Below are positions 36,573-46,412 of a DNA stretch of 64,000 nt, one piece after another. Origin of the DNA: Gammaproteobacteria bacterium (lineage in GTDB: Bacteria > Pseudomonadota > Gammaproteobacteria > Pseudomonadales > Azotimanducaceae); the NCBI GenBank assembly GCA_009841615.1, contig VXLL01000030.1:1-64000 (forward strand), written 5' to 3'. The translations under genes were made by a program, and so were the position numbers. The notes beneath the pieces were generated by a model, which searched no databases, was not told the DNA's origin, and saw nothing but the letters and a program-made list of their open reading frames with translations. Position 1 is the first letter of the stretch; each line of letters opens with the position of its first letter.

Positions 36573-37991
36573 TTACTCGTACACTCCCTTTTCCAATGCC
36601 GCCTTTTCGAACTTATCCAACACGTCGATCATTGGTAAGAACCTGATCTCCCGTTGTTGACGTATTGCATAGACGACTTCCTTACAGCTTTTAGGCTCCA
36701 AAAATTCCTCAATCTCTTCCGGCCCAATTTCAGAGTCTCTCAGTTCCTCCGGCTCAAGTTCCAACAGCACCTCGATGTCAGCTTTGGTAAATCGCGCAAT
36801 ATAGCCATCTGCAGTAATGTAATCGAGAGCTTCCGTGGTAGGCGGTACGCACATATGGTGTACCAATTGACCGTAATCAAACTGAATCGCTTTACGTGTG
36901 TCAACCTCTCGACTCTCGGCTTTCGCCAACATATGGAATATTTGAAAAAAGCGATCAGCATTGGGAACTTGCTTCAAAGCTAGCTCCTGCCACGTGGTGT
37001 TGCTTAATAGCTCGGCAAAGCGTCCAAACTTGTAACCTTCCTCGTAGTGTGAGGCAGGATGGCGGAATGCGCTCTGTGGAAAAGATGCAGTTAGCCCAGC
37101 CGCTTCATCTCCCAGGCGTGCCGAGAGTTCAATCAAAAGCTCTTGAGCACTCTTTCGTATTTTCGCTGTCGGACTTTGGAAAGACATCACCAATTTATGC
37201 AGTTCCGGGTACTGCTCTGACGAAAACTCTAACGTCTGATCTAAACTTTCACACTTCATCTCGACCCACTCTTCCTCTAATGATTTTTTCCAAGCTAATC
37301 GGTCTTGCTTCGGTGTTAGATTATTGATGTTTGGGAAGTACGTATGTTCCCTATTCCATCCAGATCCTAAGCATATGCGATTGATTAGAGCATAATTCAA
37401 GAGTGCCTCAGCGTGACAGGACTCTTTCAATTCCCAGTTACTCTTGTCACCTGATAACAAACACTCGGATCGGTACAACGCGTCTTGTACACGGAGCATA
37501 TCCCCTGTGGGATCTGCAAAAATCCGCGCAAAAGTTAAAGGTTCTTCTAAGACTACAAACTCAAAGGGGTGTCTACCATCGGAATAATCATCTGAATGGA
37601 AAGGATTGATGGTTCCGACGTGCGATTCCATAGTCGACCAGCATTCTTCGGATGCCAGAGGTATCGTAGAGTCCCAGTCCGATTCGAAAGTGCTTGAATG
37701 GTATGGGGGGAAGTCGTTAAAACCACACGCCTCCTCCACAGAACCCGGTGCGAAGTCCAGGCGCGGTAGCTGCGGTGGTATGTCAATCACGGCCACTGGA
37801 GGTTCGATCGTAGGTGATGAAGGAGAGACGACCACACTCGGCTCGATTGTTTCTGATGCCGTAGAGTTTAGCTCGGCTTGATTGCGCGTGAGATAAAGCA
37901 TCCAAACACCGCCGACCACACATAATCCAAGTACTACACTTATTGACCAGAACCAACCTCGCACCCGAACAGATCGCATCATCAAGAGCAC
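36573..37991 (-). CDS. Exported Cys-rich protein of a tandem family (copy 2)
   Basis: Up to 472 aa. The frame starts with GTG at 37991; ATG codons at the fourth and fifth positions (MMRSVRVRG) are equally likely starts. A membrane segment (WFWSISVVLGLCVVGGVWML) precedes the same linker and domain as its neighbour: LPQLPRLDFAPGSVEEACGF, then PECLLSGDKSN-type and CHAEALLNYALINRICLGSG segments, and a C-terminal EPKSCKEVVYAIRQQ...KFEKAALEKGVYE. The two are roughly half identical by eye. Copies 1 and 4 on either side are decayed. A duplicated family next to a giant surface protein suggests a linked envelope role, but this is inference. Confidence 0.7.
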   Translation of the reverse strand: MLLMMRSVRVRGWFWSISVVLGLCVVGGVWMLYLTRNQAELNSTASETIEPSVVVSPSSPTIEPPVAVIDIPPQLPRLDFAPGSVEEACGFNDFPPYHSSTFESDWDSTIPLASEECWSTMESHVGTINPFHSDDYSDGRHPFEFVVLEEPLTFARIFADPTGDMLRVQDALYRSECLLSGDKSNWELKESCHAEALLNYALINRICLGSGWNREHTYFPNINNLTPKQDRLAWKKSLEEEWVEMKCESLDQTLEFSSEQYPELHKLVMSFQSPTAKIRKSAQELLIELSARLGDEAAGLTASFPQSAFRHPASHYEEGYKFGRFAELLSNTTWQELALKQVPNADRFFQIFHMLAKAESREVDTRKAIQFDYGQLVHHMCVPPTTEALDYITADGYIARFTKADIEVLLELEPEELRDSEIGPEEIEEFLEPKSCKEVVYAIRQQREIRFLPMIDVLDKFEKAALEKGVYE

Positions 37992-38057
37992 TCGAAAATC
38001 AAGTCAAACTAATTATAAAAACGTGACTATCCTTGTTTTATAGCGTACATGCTGCGC

Positions 38058-38400
38058 TTATTCATACGCTTCTAACTCCTAGGCTACCTGCTCGAACTTG
38101 TCTAACTCTATTTCCAATGACGGAATGGTAATTTCTTTTTGGCGAATTTCGTGAACGATCTCCTTGCAACTTGAATGCTCTCCATTTTCTACTAGCTTAG
38201 GGCCACTAGAAAATGGCGGAACTTCGACGTAGGGTGGTTCACACAGTCCGTGTGCGACAAACTCCCTAACAAACACAATCTCAGCACGGGGATCGCGTCT
38301 GCGCGCTAACCATCGCTAGCATGTTGAAAGTTTGTAGAAGCGATCGGCTCATGGATCTCTTTTTGGGGGAGAAATCCTGCCATTCGTCGCTCATCAACAA
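38058..38400 (-). pseudogene. Decayed Cys-rich family gene (copy 1)
   Basis: Only the C-terminal quarter remains. The upstream piece reads LMSDEWQDFSPKKR and LLQTFNMLAMVSAQTR, matching LLAKAESRE-type sequence of the intact copies, and ends in a TGA. After a frame change the rest reads GLCEPPYVEVPP, SSCKEIVHEIRQKEITIPSL and LDKFEQVA, then an in-frame TAG (38081-38079), then ELEAYE and the ancestral TAA. The TAG replaces the Leu of the conserved VALELGVYE end. Confidence 0.75.
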
Positions 38401-38402
38401 CC

Positions 38403-38436
38403 AAAAAAAAAGCGGGTTCAAATGAACCCGCCTTTT
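38403..38436 (-). terminator. Rho-independent terminator of the 2241-aa giant protein gene
   Basis: GCGGGTTCA-TT-TGAACCCGC, a perfect 9-bp stem, is followed on the minus strand by eight or more T. It lies 58 bp past the stop of the giant gene. A diverged copy lies at 34704-34738. Confidence 0.9.
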
Positions 38437-38448
38437 CTTGAGTTAGAA

Positions 38449-38477
38449 CTCACGCACTAGTGTTCCTAGTGCGTGAG
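38449..38477. repeat. Perfect 12-bp inverted repeat in the giant gene's 3' UTR
   Basis: CTCACGCACTAG and CTAGTGCGTGAG flank a five-base loop between the stop codon and the terminator. It may protect the mRNA 3' end. The copy near 34749-34777 is degraded. Confidence 0.8.
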
Positions 38478-38493
38478 GTTAGTTAATGTTCGA

Positions 38494-41400
38494 TTAGAAC
38501 TTGATTAGCGCTTGAATTCCTAGCTTCGGAGCTACTTGATCAACACTATCGTCGCTCGCGTTGAAGAACATCTTCATGTTCATCGTGCGAGGTCCAGCGA
38601 TAAGTTGTGTGAGCTCTGAACCAATCATCACAGACTTTCCATACCAACCATTATCTTGTACATCAACATATGGGGTCAGTAAGTACTTGCCATGCTTGAG
38701 TGCGAAACCATAAGCTAGTCTGGAGTTCAAAGTCATACCATCGCTAACGCCAAAGGCATTTCCATGAGGAGTAGCGGTTACTGACGCAGCTTCGCTCCAA
38801 ATCATGCTACTGCTCTCGGACGAAGCACCCCAGTGTGGCGTGAACGAGAACGAGAGACCAGTTGCTTTGCTTGACGGGTTGATGTTCACCATCAAGCTTA
38901 CGCCGCTCTCGCTGAAGTCTTCAGCGGAGTGGGTCGCAAGCGTGCGTCCTCGAGCTTCAATGGTAATTGTGTTGGTATCAATTCGAACACCACCAGCAAC
39001 TTCAAAACCATTTCCAGTCAGGCCGTCGCCACCGTCATTACGGAACGCGAGTTCGCCAAACGGAGTGACTTTGCCACCGTTTCCGGTATCAACGGAGAAT
39101 GATCCTTCAATACCTGCGCGAATGCGGTTCACGCCAGCGTCGAGATCATCAATTGCGCCGCTACCTTCATCGGTGTTCAAGTTAGCAAATGCGGCATCAC
39201 CACGGAATGCTAATTGCAAGCTTCCAGCTTTCGCAAATTCACGACGTCCGCCGAACATAGCGACATCGAACGACAGGTCGCTAGATTCTGGATTAGCATT
39301 TACTACGGTCGTATCCGCATCACCAGAGCCACGTCCATACACACCCCAAACAGAGGTCTTACCATCAACTGGTTCAAAGCTGAAGTAAGGCATGATAGTG
39401 GTTAGAGTCGTCTCTAATGCTTGCGATGCAGTTCCCCACCAGTAATCGCCTTCGGAAGTATTTCGAGCAGCGGTTACACCAAAGATCCAGCACTCATTTG
39501 TTTGAACATCTATGCCAAAGAACATTGAGTTAGCGCTGCCGTCATAGCCTTCGCCTTCAAAGTTCTGAGCATCGACCGTTCCCCAGACTGAGAAGGAGCC
39601 GATTCCACCGTTACCGTTCAAGGTACGGGAGAAGTTGTTCGTAAGCAACGAGTCAACGGTCGGTAGATTAAAGTTGAAATCTACGTCTTTGTTGGCACTC
39701 GTGTTCCAAGTTGAGTCTAGCAGATCTTTCTTAGCGTTGAAGCCCATGAGATCATTGCGTGCTTGTGCAGTTGCATTATGAACCGCGTCCTTACCTTCAA
39801 CAGGCATATAGCGATTGAAAATATTTCCAAAGCTGAAGCCCATGCCGGTGTCTGACCGACTGGATTCAAGTCGTGAGCCCAAAGCGGCAGCGGTGCTGCT
39901 CATGTATGCTCGCGCAGTTCCAGCTAAAAAGTTCACACCAGAATTACGTAGGTTATCGTCACCTACCGCGATCGAGAACGTCTGCGTTGCGCTACGTCCT
40001 TTCGGATCGGTTGCTGTAACCATTACACTGGTTGAACCACGTGTGTATGGAGACATTGCAACGTCTGCGTCAGCGATAGTTACCGTAGCAGCCATACCAG
40101 AGCTTTCGATCGTATAGGTCAAAACATCGCCATCTTGGTCGAAGAAGAATTCGCCAACACTGAGCGACGTTCCTTCACCACCAATTTGGAGGGTCTGATT
40201 CGGAATCGTACCAATCGTAACTGGGATGGTTTCAACTTCTACGTCGAACTCGCCAACTACATTAAACTCGCTATCGGAAGCGGTAATCTTGAACACTGTT
40301 GATCCAGCATTCACACCGCTAATGGTTAGTTCTAAGTCAGTCAAGTCCACCGTAGCAACGTCAGTATCTTCCGATTCTGCCGTGTAGGTAAGTTCGTCAC
40401 CATCAGGATCGGTGAACACGCCTTCAATCGAAACTGAAATCGGTTCGCCAGCAGTGACGGTCTGATCATCCAAGGTACCCGAGAGCACTGGAGCCGAGTT
40501 TGTCGGTTCTTCCGGAGGCGGCTCAACGACAGTTACGTCGAATTCATCGCTTGCGGTTTGTCCGATGTTATCGGTAGCAACTACTACAACTGTCGTCGTA
40601 CCAGTGTTGTTAGCATAGATACGAATCGAGTTGTTGCTTGCACGGTAGAGTACGTCAGCGATGTTTTCGTCTTCGTTGCTGACGTCGTAGTCGAGACTAC
40701 CTTCGTCTTCAAAGACATCGTCTAACGATACATCGTGCTGTTCACCCATGACAACTTCAACATCTTCGAGTGCGTTGACAAGCATCGGAGGATCGTTGCG
40801 AGCCAATACGGTTAGATCGAAGGAGTTAGTTGCTGAGTTATTAGCCGTGTCGTATACAGTTACAGTAACGCTGGTCGTACCAGGTGAGTGTAAGTACAGA
40901 GCGACCCATGCACCACCTTCGTCATCATACTTGATTGCAGCTGTAGCTACGTCAGGATTCTTAGTGGATGCATAGAAATCCAGTTCATCACCTTCATCGG
41001 TAAATGCGTCTCTCGCGTCGATCGGATCATATTCCCGGCCGATGTATTGTTCGAGATCGTCGAACGCATCAGCGTTAGCAACAGGAGGATCGTTGCGAAT
41101 AACTTCTACTTCAAAGGTGTGATCTACACTACTGTCGTTTTGATCGGTTGCAGTTACGGTTACTTCGGTTTCACCTTTGGTGTCACCGTAGATGCGTAAA
41201 TAGTGCCCATCAATGATAACTGCAGTAGCAATGCTGGCTCTCTCGACTTCGTAGCTAAACGTTAGTTCTTCTTCGTAAGCCATGTCGCCGTCGTCAAAGT
41301 ACATAGTCAAATCGATGTCGTTGGTTCGACCGTGCTCTTGAATTTCTTGATCAGGAATTCCGTCGCCTACTACCGTAGGTGCCATGTTCGCTTCTACCGA

Positions 41401-44400
41401 GACGCGGAAGGATATCGAGACATCCTCGCCATCGCGGTCAGTTGCAGTAACTTTAACGCGTCCTGGACCACTACCAACGTTGTGACCAGTTATGCAGATA
41501 TAGTTGTTGTGCTTGATAGTAACAGAGGCATCGCCTGGACGTGTTGTCGAAGCTTCAATGAACAATCCGGCTTGTTGATCGCGATGATCAGGATCTTTAA
41601 AGATATCACTTGCTTTCGCAACACACTTCTCGACACCAACCAAAATGGTCTGATCTTCGATTTCAACTTCGTCGCCTTCCTCGTCTTTGACGATGTAGGG
41701 TTTTTCGTTGACATCCGTTAGATCAACGCGAACATCCAAGTCATTGGATCCGCCGTATTCATCCTCAACAACAACACTGAAGTCAAAGGAATTGACATCA
41801 GCCTCAAAGTTCATCTCGCTAACCTTAGCCACCGAAATGGTGATGTCGTATCCAATAACCTCGTTGTACGTATCGGAATCTTCATCCGTATCTCGTACTG
41901 CTCGTGAACTCGCACGGAAATTCGAAGTTCCACTAAGTGTCACTGATACGGAATCACCAGAACTCGCGGTGTCAGCATCAACAACTCTAATGGCGTATCC
42001 TACCGTACCCCCCTGGTTTTCAGGATGGCCGAAGGTGATCCCAGTGAGAGTGTCAGCAAACTCCGGCGAAGAATTGTCGTTCTTAACCGTTATCTGGAAG
42101 TGACTTCCCACTGAATACACGTCGTGCTCTCCATCGGTAGCCGAAACTTCAACATCGCAAGTCATCATACCTGAGTCATCGGAAATATTTGATGTGGGTG
42201 GGGTAACCTTAATGTCGCCCGTTTCCGCATTTGTTTCCAATTTCACGCCTGGACAACTACCGACAAAAGCAGCACCATACGTTACGGCATCGCCATCACC
42301 ATCGGTCGCCCTTACTTTTACGTCTTGCGAATAGTCTCCGACCAGCATATAGAGATCAATGTCGTTTGAAGCAGTCGGCGCGGTAAACACTGGAGCTTCC
42401 TTGACGTCCTTAAGCTTGACATCAAACGCTAGTCTGTCTGTTGCACCTGAAAGGTCAGTAGCACAAACATTAATAGTGTATACACCGTCATTTCGCTCGT
42501 AGTCAGTTCTTACGGTTTCCCGTCGTCCTGCACCTATACCGGTGGAATAACGACCTGTAACAACAAGGTTATAGGAGTGTGCTGAACCTTCTACCGAATC
42601 GGAACTAGTCTTGTTGGTAATACTATCCCAAGGAGGTCTGAAGAAACTAAATCTAGTTCCTGCAGGAGCTCTCGTAGCTGATGTGGGCTCGTCTCCTTTA
42701 CATGGAGAACAATTGAAGCCTGCAGTCCAGCATAAGAGGTCGCCATTTGGCTGTGCATCATCGGCGATGAAGGTCAACCTGATAGTACCACCTTCGTCGA
42801 TTTCATGCGCGCCCGATGCGAGGAACGTACCTCCGGGGGTTTCAGCAACTGCTCGAATGTTTGGTCCAGCGTTTGTACCGTAAACCAATCGTACGCTTAC
42901 TGTAACGGTGGGGGTGTACTTGCGGCTTGCAGCCGTGGTACCCAATTCGTACGCGCGTACGGTTACGCTTGCTGTTTCAACACCATACTTACCAAGCAAT
43001 GGGAAAGCGTCATCTTCTGGATCTGTTGACGGCAACAACATGTCAATTGTCAAATCAGCTCCACGACAGGAAGCAGCTTGTCCTGGTTGCCTGCCTAATT
43101 CTGCTTCAGCCCAAGTCTCGGTTCCGTCGCCCAGAGTACTGCTTGAGATTTCGTAGCATAAGTGATCTCCTTCAGGATCCGTAAATTTACGTCCGAGGGA
43201 AATGCTTCGCGAATGGATAGAGCCACTCTCTGACATTGGGACTAGCCACTCTTGAGTTGTAGCGCGAAAAGCTAGTTCAGGTCCGAAGTTACCTTCGGTC
43301 GAAACTGCAAGAATGATGTTGAGGGTATCTTTACCTCCAGCGGCATCGGTTACCGTAACGGTCATACCAATTTCGTCGCCATCTTCGAGTCTTTCGAGTG
43401 CATTAGCTAAAGATGTATTTAGCGCGGCACTGTTCTCAGGATTCGAAAGCCTAGTGGTGATTAAACCTGTGTTTTCGTTGTCCTCAGTGATTTCAAAATA
43501 ACTGGAATGACTCGTGTAGCCGGTTGCACCAGAAATCCCGGAGAGGGAGTAAGTTAGCTCTTCTTCACAATTGGTGTTGTCACTCGCATTAGGATCGCCT
43601 TCACAATCACCCGCGTCTTCACTCGGAGTTTGATCCTCGTCCGTTGTGGTATGACCGAATTGAGCCAATACGTCGATCTCATAATCTACATGGGTTCCAC
43701 CCATTGGGTCTTCTTTATCGACATGCCACATGAGGTTTGCTTCTGTGACTGCAAATCGCGGTTCGTGATTCTCAAGTACTTTGACTGCCATCGTGGACGT
43801 GATGGTTTCCATTCCCATAGTCGCCATCAAAGTCAGGTTCGTGGTACCTTCCTTGAGTCCTTTCAAACGAATTAAGTCTTCTGCTTGGCTGTCGGCATCC
43901 GTACTGATGTATATCGCTTCTAAGGTTGTATTGCTACTAACCTCGTACACGAAGGTTGCCGTGTCGCGTACGTACTGAGCGTACTCTTCGTGATCTGCAG
44001 GAATATTCATGACTTCCCGCCCGGTTAGCGCGAGATTCAGCAAATAGGTCTGCGGATCAATCTCTACACTCTCACCCAGCGAGAGTACAAAAGTGTCATC
44101 CAGCATCGAGGGTGCAGGATGTTTGTAATATCGCTTTTGAGTTGTGACCGTTGAGACACGAACTGCATCATCGACAGGTGTTCCCGCTGTTTGTGCGGCA
44201 GTAGCACCTGAAGTTGCAGCTGCAGACGGACGACCATAATTCGTAACCATCATATCTGTAGTTCGGCCCGAGACCGTGATCGTATACGCAGTCTCTGGCA
44301 TCAACCCAGAGATTCGAGCACCTTGACGTAATGCAGTGTCCTGCGAACTAGTAGTGGAGTCCCATGGATTTGGGGTTGCCATAACCGTCATTGATCTTGT

Positions 44401-45219
44401 CACTGCTGGTGTTCCGCCCGTCCACGTAATAACGTACGACGCTGGGTCATCGTCTGTGGCGGTTGCCTCTGTGGTAGTGTCAGTACCAGTAACCACTGTC
44501 CATTCGACGTAAACGCTGTTATAGCTTTCCGCGAGCGCGCGAACAAGAGTCGGGGCAGGATGCGGAGTCGGAACAATACCTACACTAAATGCGTACGTGA
44601 TCGGTCCATCAGCGTCATTACTTCCAACCCAGTCAAGCGACAGCACGCAAGATACTGCTGCCGCGCCTGTATTAGCGTCAGCCCCGGCAGTAAATGTCAA
44701 GTCAATTTCACCATCGTTGGTGCCGTCCTCAAGCCATGCAACACTACCTGCATCATCGTCCGTTACGAGAGTACCAGCGGGAGAGGCATTGGAGTCAGCA
44801 ACTTCGGTCCCACCACAGGTAATCGTAGGAGTCCAAAAGGCAGCAGGTAATGTATCCGCCGTACCATCTCCGTCGAAATCACAAGTCGGCGCTGGGAATG
44901 TCAGAGCGGTGAGAGTAGTGTCTGCACCCGCAGCACCAGTAGCACCTCTGAAACGAATGGTATCGCCGTCAACGGAATCAAGGTCGTTCAAACCTTGCAT
45001 TCCCGCTGTAACGCTATTCCACTGGTTTAAATCAGCAGCGTCAGCTGGAGTTGCAGCCGTGGAGGTGGACCAATCATCAGGCCACTCACACATTCCACTC
45101 TTTTCATCTGCCGCACCAAACACTGGTCCGGTAAACGTGAGTAGCACTCCTACGAGTGCCAATGTGAATATAGATCGGGTAGAAGCTCGCGCTTCGCCGA
45201 TCACTTTATGCATTTTCAT
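38494..45219 (-). CDS. Giant exported FN3/cadherin-like protein with C-terminal beta barrel (paralogue)
   Basis: A 2241-aa protein. Signal peptide: residues 1-36 (RSIFTLALVGVLLTFTGPVF). An Ala/Thr/Asp-rich N-terminal region is followed by an FN3 domain (about residues 215-320, LMPETAYTITVSGRT). About ten cadherin-like or Ig-like repeats then run to about residue 1730 (SEFADTLTGITFGHPENQGG is one boundary), with DxDGD calcium motifs. The barrel starts near residue 1865 (GSFSVWGTVDAQ) and ends GIQALIKF. Barrel, FN3 and repeat order match the 2099-aa protein. ATG at 45219 is preferred because AGGAG is nine bases upstream; that site lies inside a hairpin. Surface adhesion or biofilm function is inferred. 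Confidence 0.86.
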   Translation of the reverse strand: MKMHKVIGEARASTRSIFTLALVGVLLTFTGPVFGAADEKSGMCEWPDDWSTSTAATPADAADLNQWNSVTAGMQGLNDLDSVDGDTIRFRGATGAAGADTTLTALTFPAPTCDFDGDGTADTLPAAFWTPTITCGGTEVADSNASPAGTLVTDDDAGSVAWLEDGTNDGEIDLTFTAGADANTGAAAVSCVLSLDWVGSNDADGPITYAFSVGIVPTPHPAPTLVRALAESYNSVYVEWTVVTGTDTTTEATATDDDPASYVITWTGGTPAVTRSMTVMATPNPWDSTTSSQDTALRQGARISGLMPETAYTITVSGRTTDMMVTNYGRPSAAATSGATAAQTAGTPVDDAVRVSTVTTQKRYYKHPAPSMLDDTFVLSLGESVEIDPQTYLLNLALTGREVMNIPADHEEYAQYVRDTATFVYEVSSNTTLEAIYISTDADSQAEDLIRLKGLKEGTTNLTLMATMGMETITSTMAVKVLENHEPRFAVTEANLMWHVDKEDPMGGTHVDYEIDVLAQFGHTTTDEDQTPSEDAGDCEGDPNASDNTNCEEELTYSLSGISGATGYTSHSSYFEITEDNENTGLITTRLSNPENSAALNTSLANALERLEDGDEIGMTVTVTDAAGGKDTLNIILAVSTEGNFGPELAFRATTQEWLVPMSESGSIHSRSISLGRKFTDPEGDHLCYEISSSTLGDGTETWAEAELGRQPGQAASCRGADLTIDMLLPSTDPEDDAFPLLGKYGVETASVTVRAYELGTTAASRKYTPTVTVSVRLVYGTNAGPNIRAVAETPGGTFLASGAHEIDEGGTIRLTFIADDAQPNGDLLCWTAGFNCSPCKGDEPTSATRAPAGTRFSFFRPPWDSITNKTSSDSVEGSAHSYNLVVTGRYSTGIGAGRRETVRTDYERNDGVYTINVCATDLSGATDRLAFDVKLKDVKEAPVFTAPTASNDIDLYMLVGDYSQDVKVRATDGDGDAVTYGAAFVGSCPGVKLETNAETGDIKVTPPTSNISDDSGMMTCDVEVSATDGEHDVYSVGSHFQITVKNDNSSPEFADTLTGITFGHPENQGGTVGYAIRVVDADTASSGDSVSVTLSGTSNFRASSRAVRDTDEDSDTYNEVIGYDITISVAKVSEMNFEADVNSFDFSVVVEDEYGGSNDLDVRVDLTDVNEKPYIVKDEEGDEVEIEDQTILVGVEKCVAKASDIFKDPDHRDQQAGLFIEASTTRPGDASVTIKHNNYICITGHNVGSGPGRVKVTATDRDGEDVSISFRVSVEANMAPTVVGDGIPDQEIQEHGRTNDIDLTMYFDDGDMAYEEELTFSYEVERASIATAVIIDGHYLRIYGDTKGETEVTVTATDQNDSSVDHTFEVEVIRNDPPVANADAFDDLEQYIGREYDPIDARDAFTDEGDELDFYASTKNPDVATAAIKYDDEGGAWVALYLHSPGTTSVTVTVYDTANNSATNSFDLTVLARNDPPMLVNALEDVEVVMGEQHDVSLDDVFEDEGSLDYDVSNEDENIADVLYRASNNSIRIYANNTGTTTVVVVATDNIGQTASDEFDVTVVEPPPEEPTNSAPVLSGTLDDQTVTAGEPISVSIEGVFTDPDGDELTYTAESEDTDVATVDLTDLELTISGVNAGSTVFKITASDSEFNVVGEFDVEVETIPVTIGTIPNQTLQIGGEGTSLSVGEFFFDQDGDVLTYTIESSGMAATVTIADADVAMSPYTRGSTSVMVTATDPKGRSATQTFSIAVGDDNLRNSGVNFLAGTARAYMSSTAAALGSRLESSRSDTGMGFSFGNIFNRYMPVEGKDAVHNATAQARNDLMGFNAKKDLLDSTWNTSANKDVDFNFNLPTVDSLLTNNFSRTLNGNGGIGSFSVWGTVDAQNFEGEGYDGSANSMFFGIDVQTNECWIFGVTAARNTSEGDYWWGTASQALETTLTTIMPYFSFEPVDGKTSVWGVYGRGSGDADTTVVNANPESSDLSFDVAMFGGRREFAKAGSLQLAFRGDAAFANLNTDEGSGAIDDLDAGVNRIRAGIEGSFSVDTGNGGKVTPFGELAFRNDGGDGLTGNGFEVAGGVRIDTNTITIEARGRTLATHSAEDFSESGVSLMVNINPSSKATGLSFSFTPHWGASSESSSMIWSEAASVTATPHGNAFGVSDGMTLNSRLAYGFALKHGKYLLTPYVDVQDNGWYGKSVMIGSELTQLIAGPRTMNMKMFFNASDDSVDQVAPKLGIQALIKF

Positions 45220-45236
45220 AATAGGATTCTCCTATT
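45220..45236 (-). promoter_or_regulatory. Hairpin covering the ribosome binding site of the 2241-aa gene
   Basis: The 17 bases directly before the ATG read AATAGGA-GAA-TCCTATT, a perfect 7-bp stem whose 5' arm and loop contain the AGGAG site. When folded, the site would be hidden, allowing control by temperature, a protein or translation of nearby RNA. A second stem (GCATAG-CAAC-CTATGC) lies about 45 bases upstream. Confidence 0.65.
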
Positions 45237-46412
45237 CATTAAATACCAAATACCAATTTGCCCATAGCATAGGTTGCTATGCGACCTATTGGCACAAAGA
45301 CATTGACCGATCCGACGGTTTGAAGCGTCGTGCGGTCCGTGTATTTCCACTGAACTCTCATTTCTGATCCGCTCAATGACTTGTTGTCCTCGAACCGTTT
45401 GCAGCCATTCCGAGAGGAACGCTGCGGGCGGTTGCAAGAACGCCACTTATAACCTGTACGGTATGTTCCAATAGTCGATACGGAGTCGTTGTTTGCAACT
45501 TTCTTAATCGTATGTTGGATGGTGCACCGTGGGTTGGTCTCGTATTGCTCGTCAAAGACTTTGCGAAACGAGACAAGTTGGTGAGGTATTGTAGAGAATG
45601 AAACGCGTAAAACAACCCGTTGCAACAATTTTTTACAAAATATTTCAAAATCGTGTTTTCTTCGTTTTTACGCATGTTCGACCAAGATGCCGAATCTCCC
45701 CTCTGATAGCATCTCATCAGAGTGATCCGATGAGACGCTTTGTTTTTGGGAGAGATTGTAGAACATCCCGTCCACGCATAGCGTGCACTGAGTCTGTTTG
45801 CATTAAAGTGAGTACTCATTACTTTACCTACAGCGAGAATTGTACACAAAAATATCAAAATATTACAAATTATTTCTAAATATTTAAAAATCTTTTCAAC
45901 CCGTCTGTTCTTCAACCGTCGTAAATCCCCAGCGAACATCCCTTTCATCCGCCGTCCGAATCCTCCCGATACAGTCCTTTGATCTATCATTACCAAGCTC
46001 ATCCACCCATCTTTAAGATTTCGTACAAACCCTTATATCATCAAACTTAATAAGATTAATACAGAATCCCGTCAGCCAAGCAACTCCTCCCCATGAGGAA
46101 TTCCCCTTATCCACTAATTCCCACCTTATCCTACTCACTAACAAGAGCCTTAAATCTCCTTTCAAGAACTTTGAAATAATTTACTAATATTGAAATAAAT
46201 TGAAATATTTAACGCTTAAATCCGTAATTTAGGTAGCTCGCGCGCCCGGCAAACATGCCTTTGTGTTAGACAAATCACACGTAAATTCACCTATCCGATG
46301 CGTAATTTCGCGACACCGGCAATCTACGACTCCCAGACTACGAAAACAGCAGAGCAGACTCTCTCCGTTTGTGAAAGCGAACTCGATCGAACCTGTTGTG
46401 AAGTACTAACAT
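45237..46412. other. Long AT-rich intergenic region
   Basis: Nearly 1.2 kb between the giant gene and the divergent MscS gene. It contains several AT-rich blocks built on AAAATATTT (about 45629-45650, 45845-45895, 46165-46215), similar in style to the AT-rich stretch upstream of the other giant gene. H-NS-like silencing or a distal promoter is possible. The frames found here overlap one another on both strands and lack protein-like composition, so I call no gene. Confidence 0.45.

Noticed and set aside
38804..39388. A 194-codon plus-strand frame
   Set aside because: Shadow of the barrel-coding part of the 2241-aa gene.
44597..45367. A 256-codon plus-strand frame across the giant gene's 5' end
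   Set aside because: Antisense to the signal peptide and Ala/Thr-rich region; low-complexity composition explains the open frame.
45373..46002. A 209-codon minus-strand frame upstream of the giant gene
   Set aside because: It lies in AT-rich leader DNA, overlaps other frames on both strands, has irregular composition and no ribosome site.
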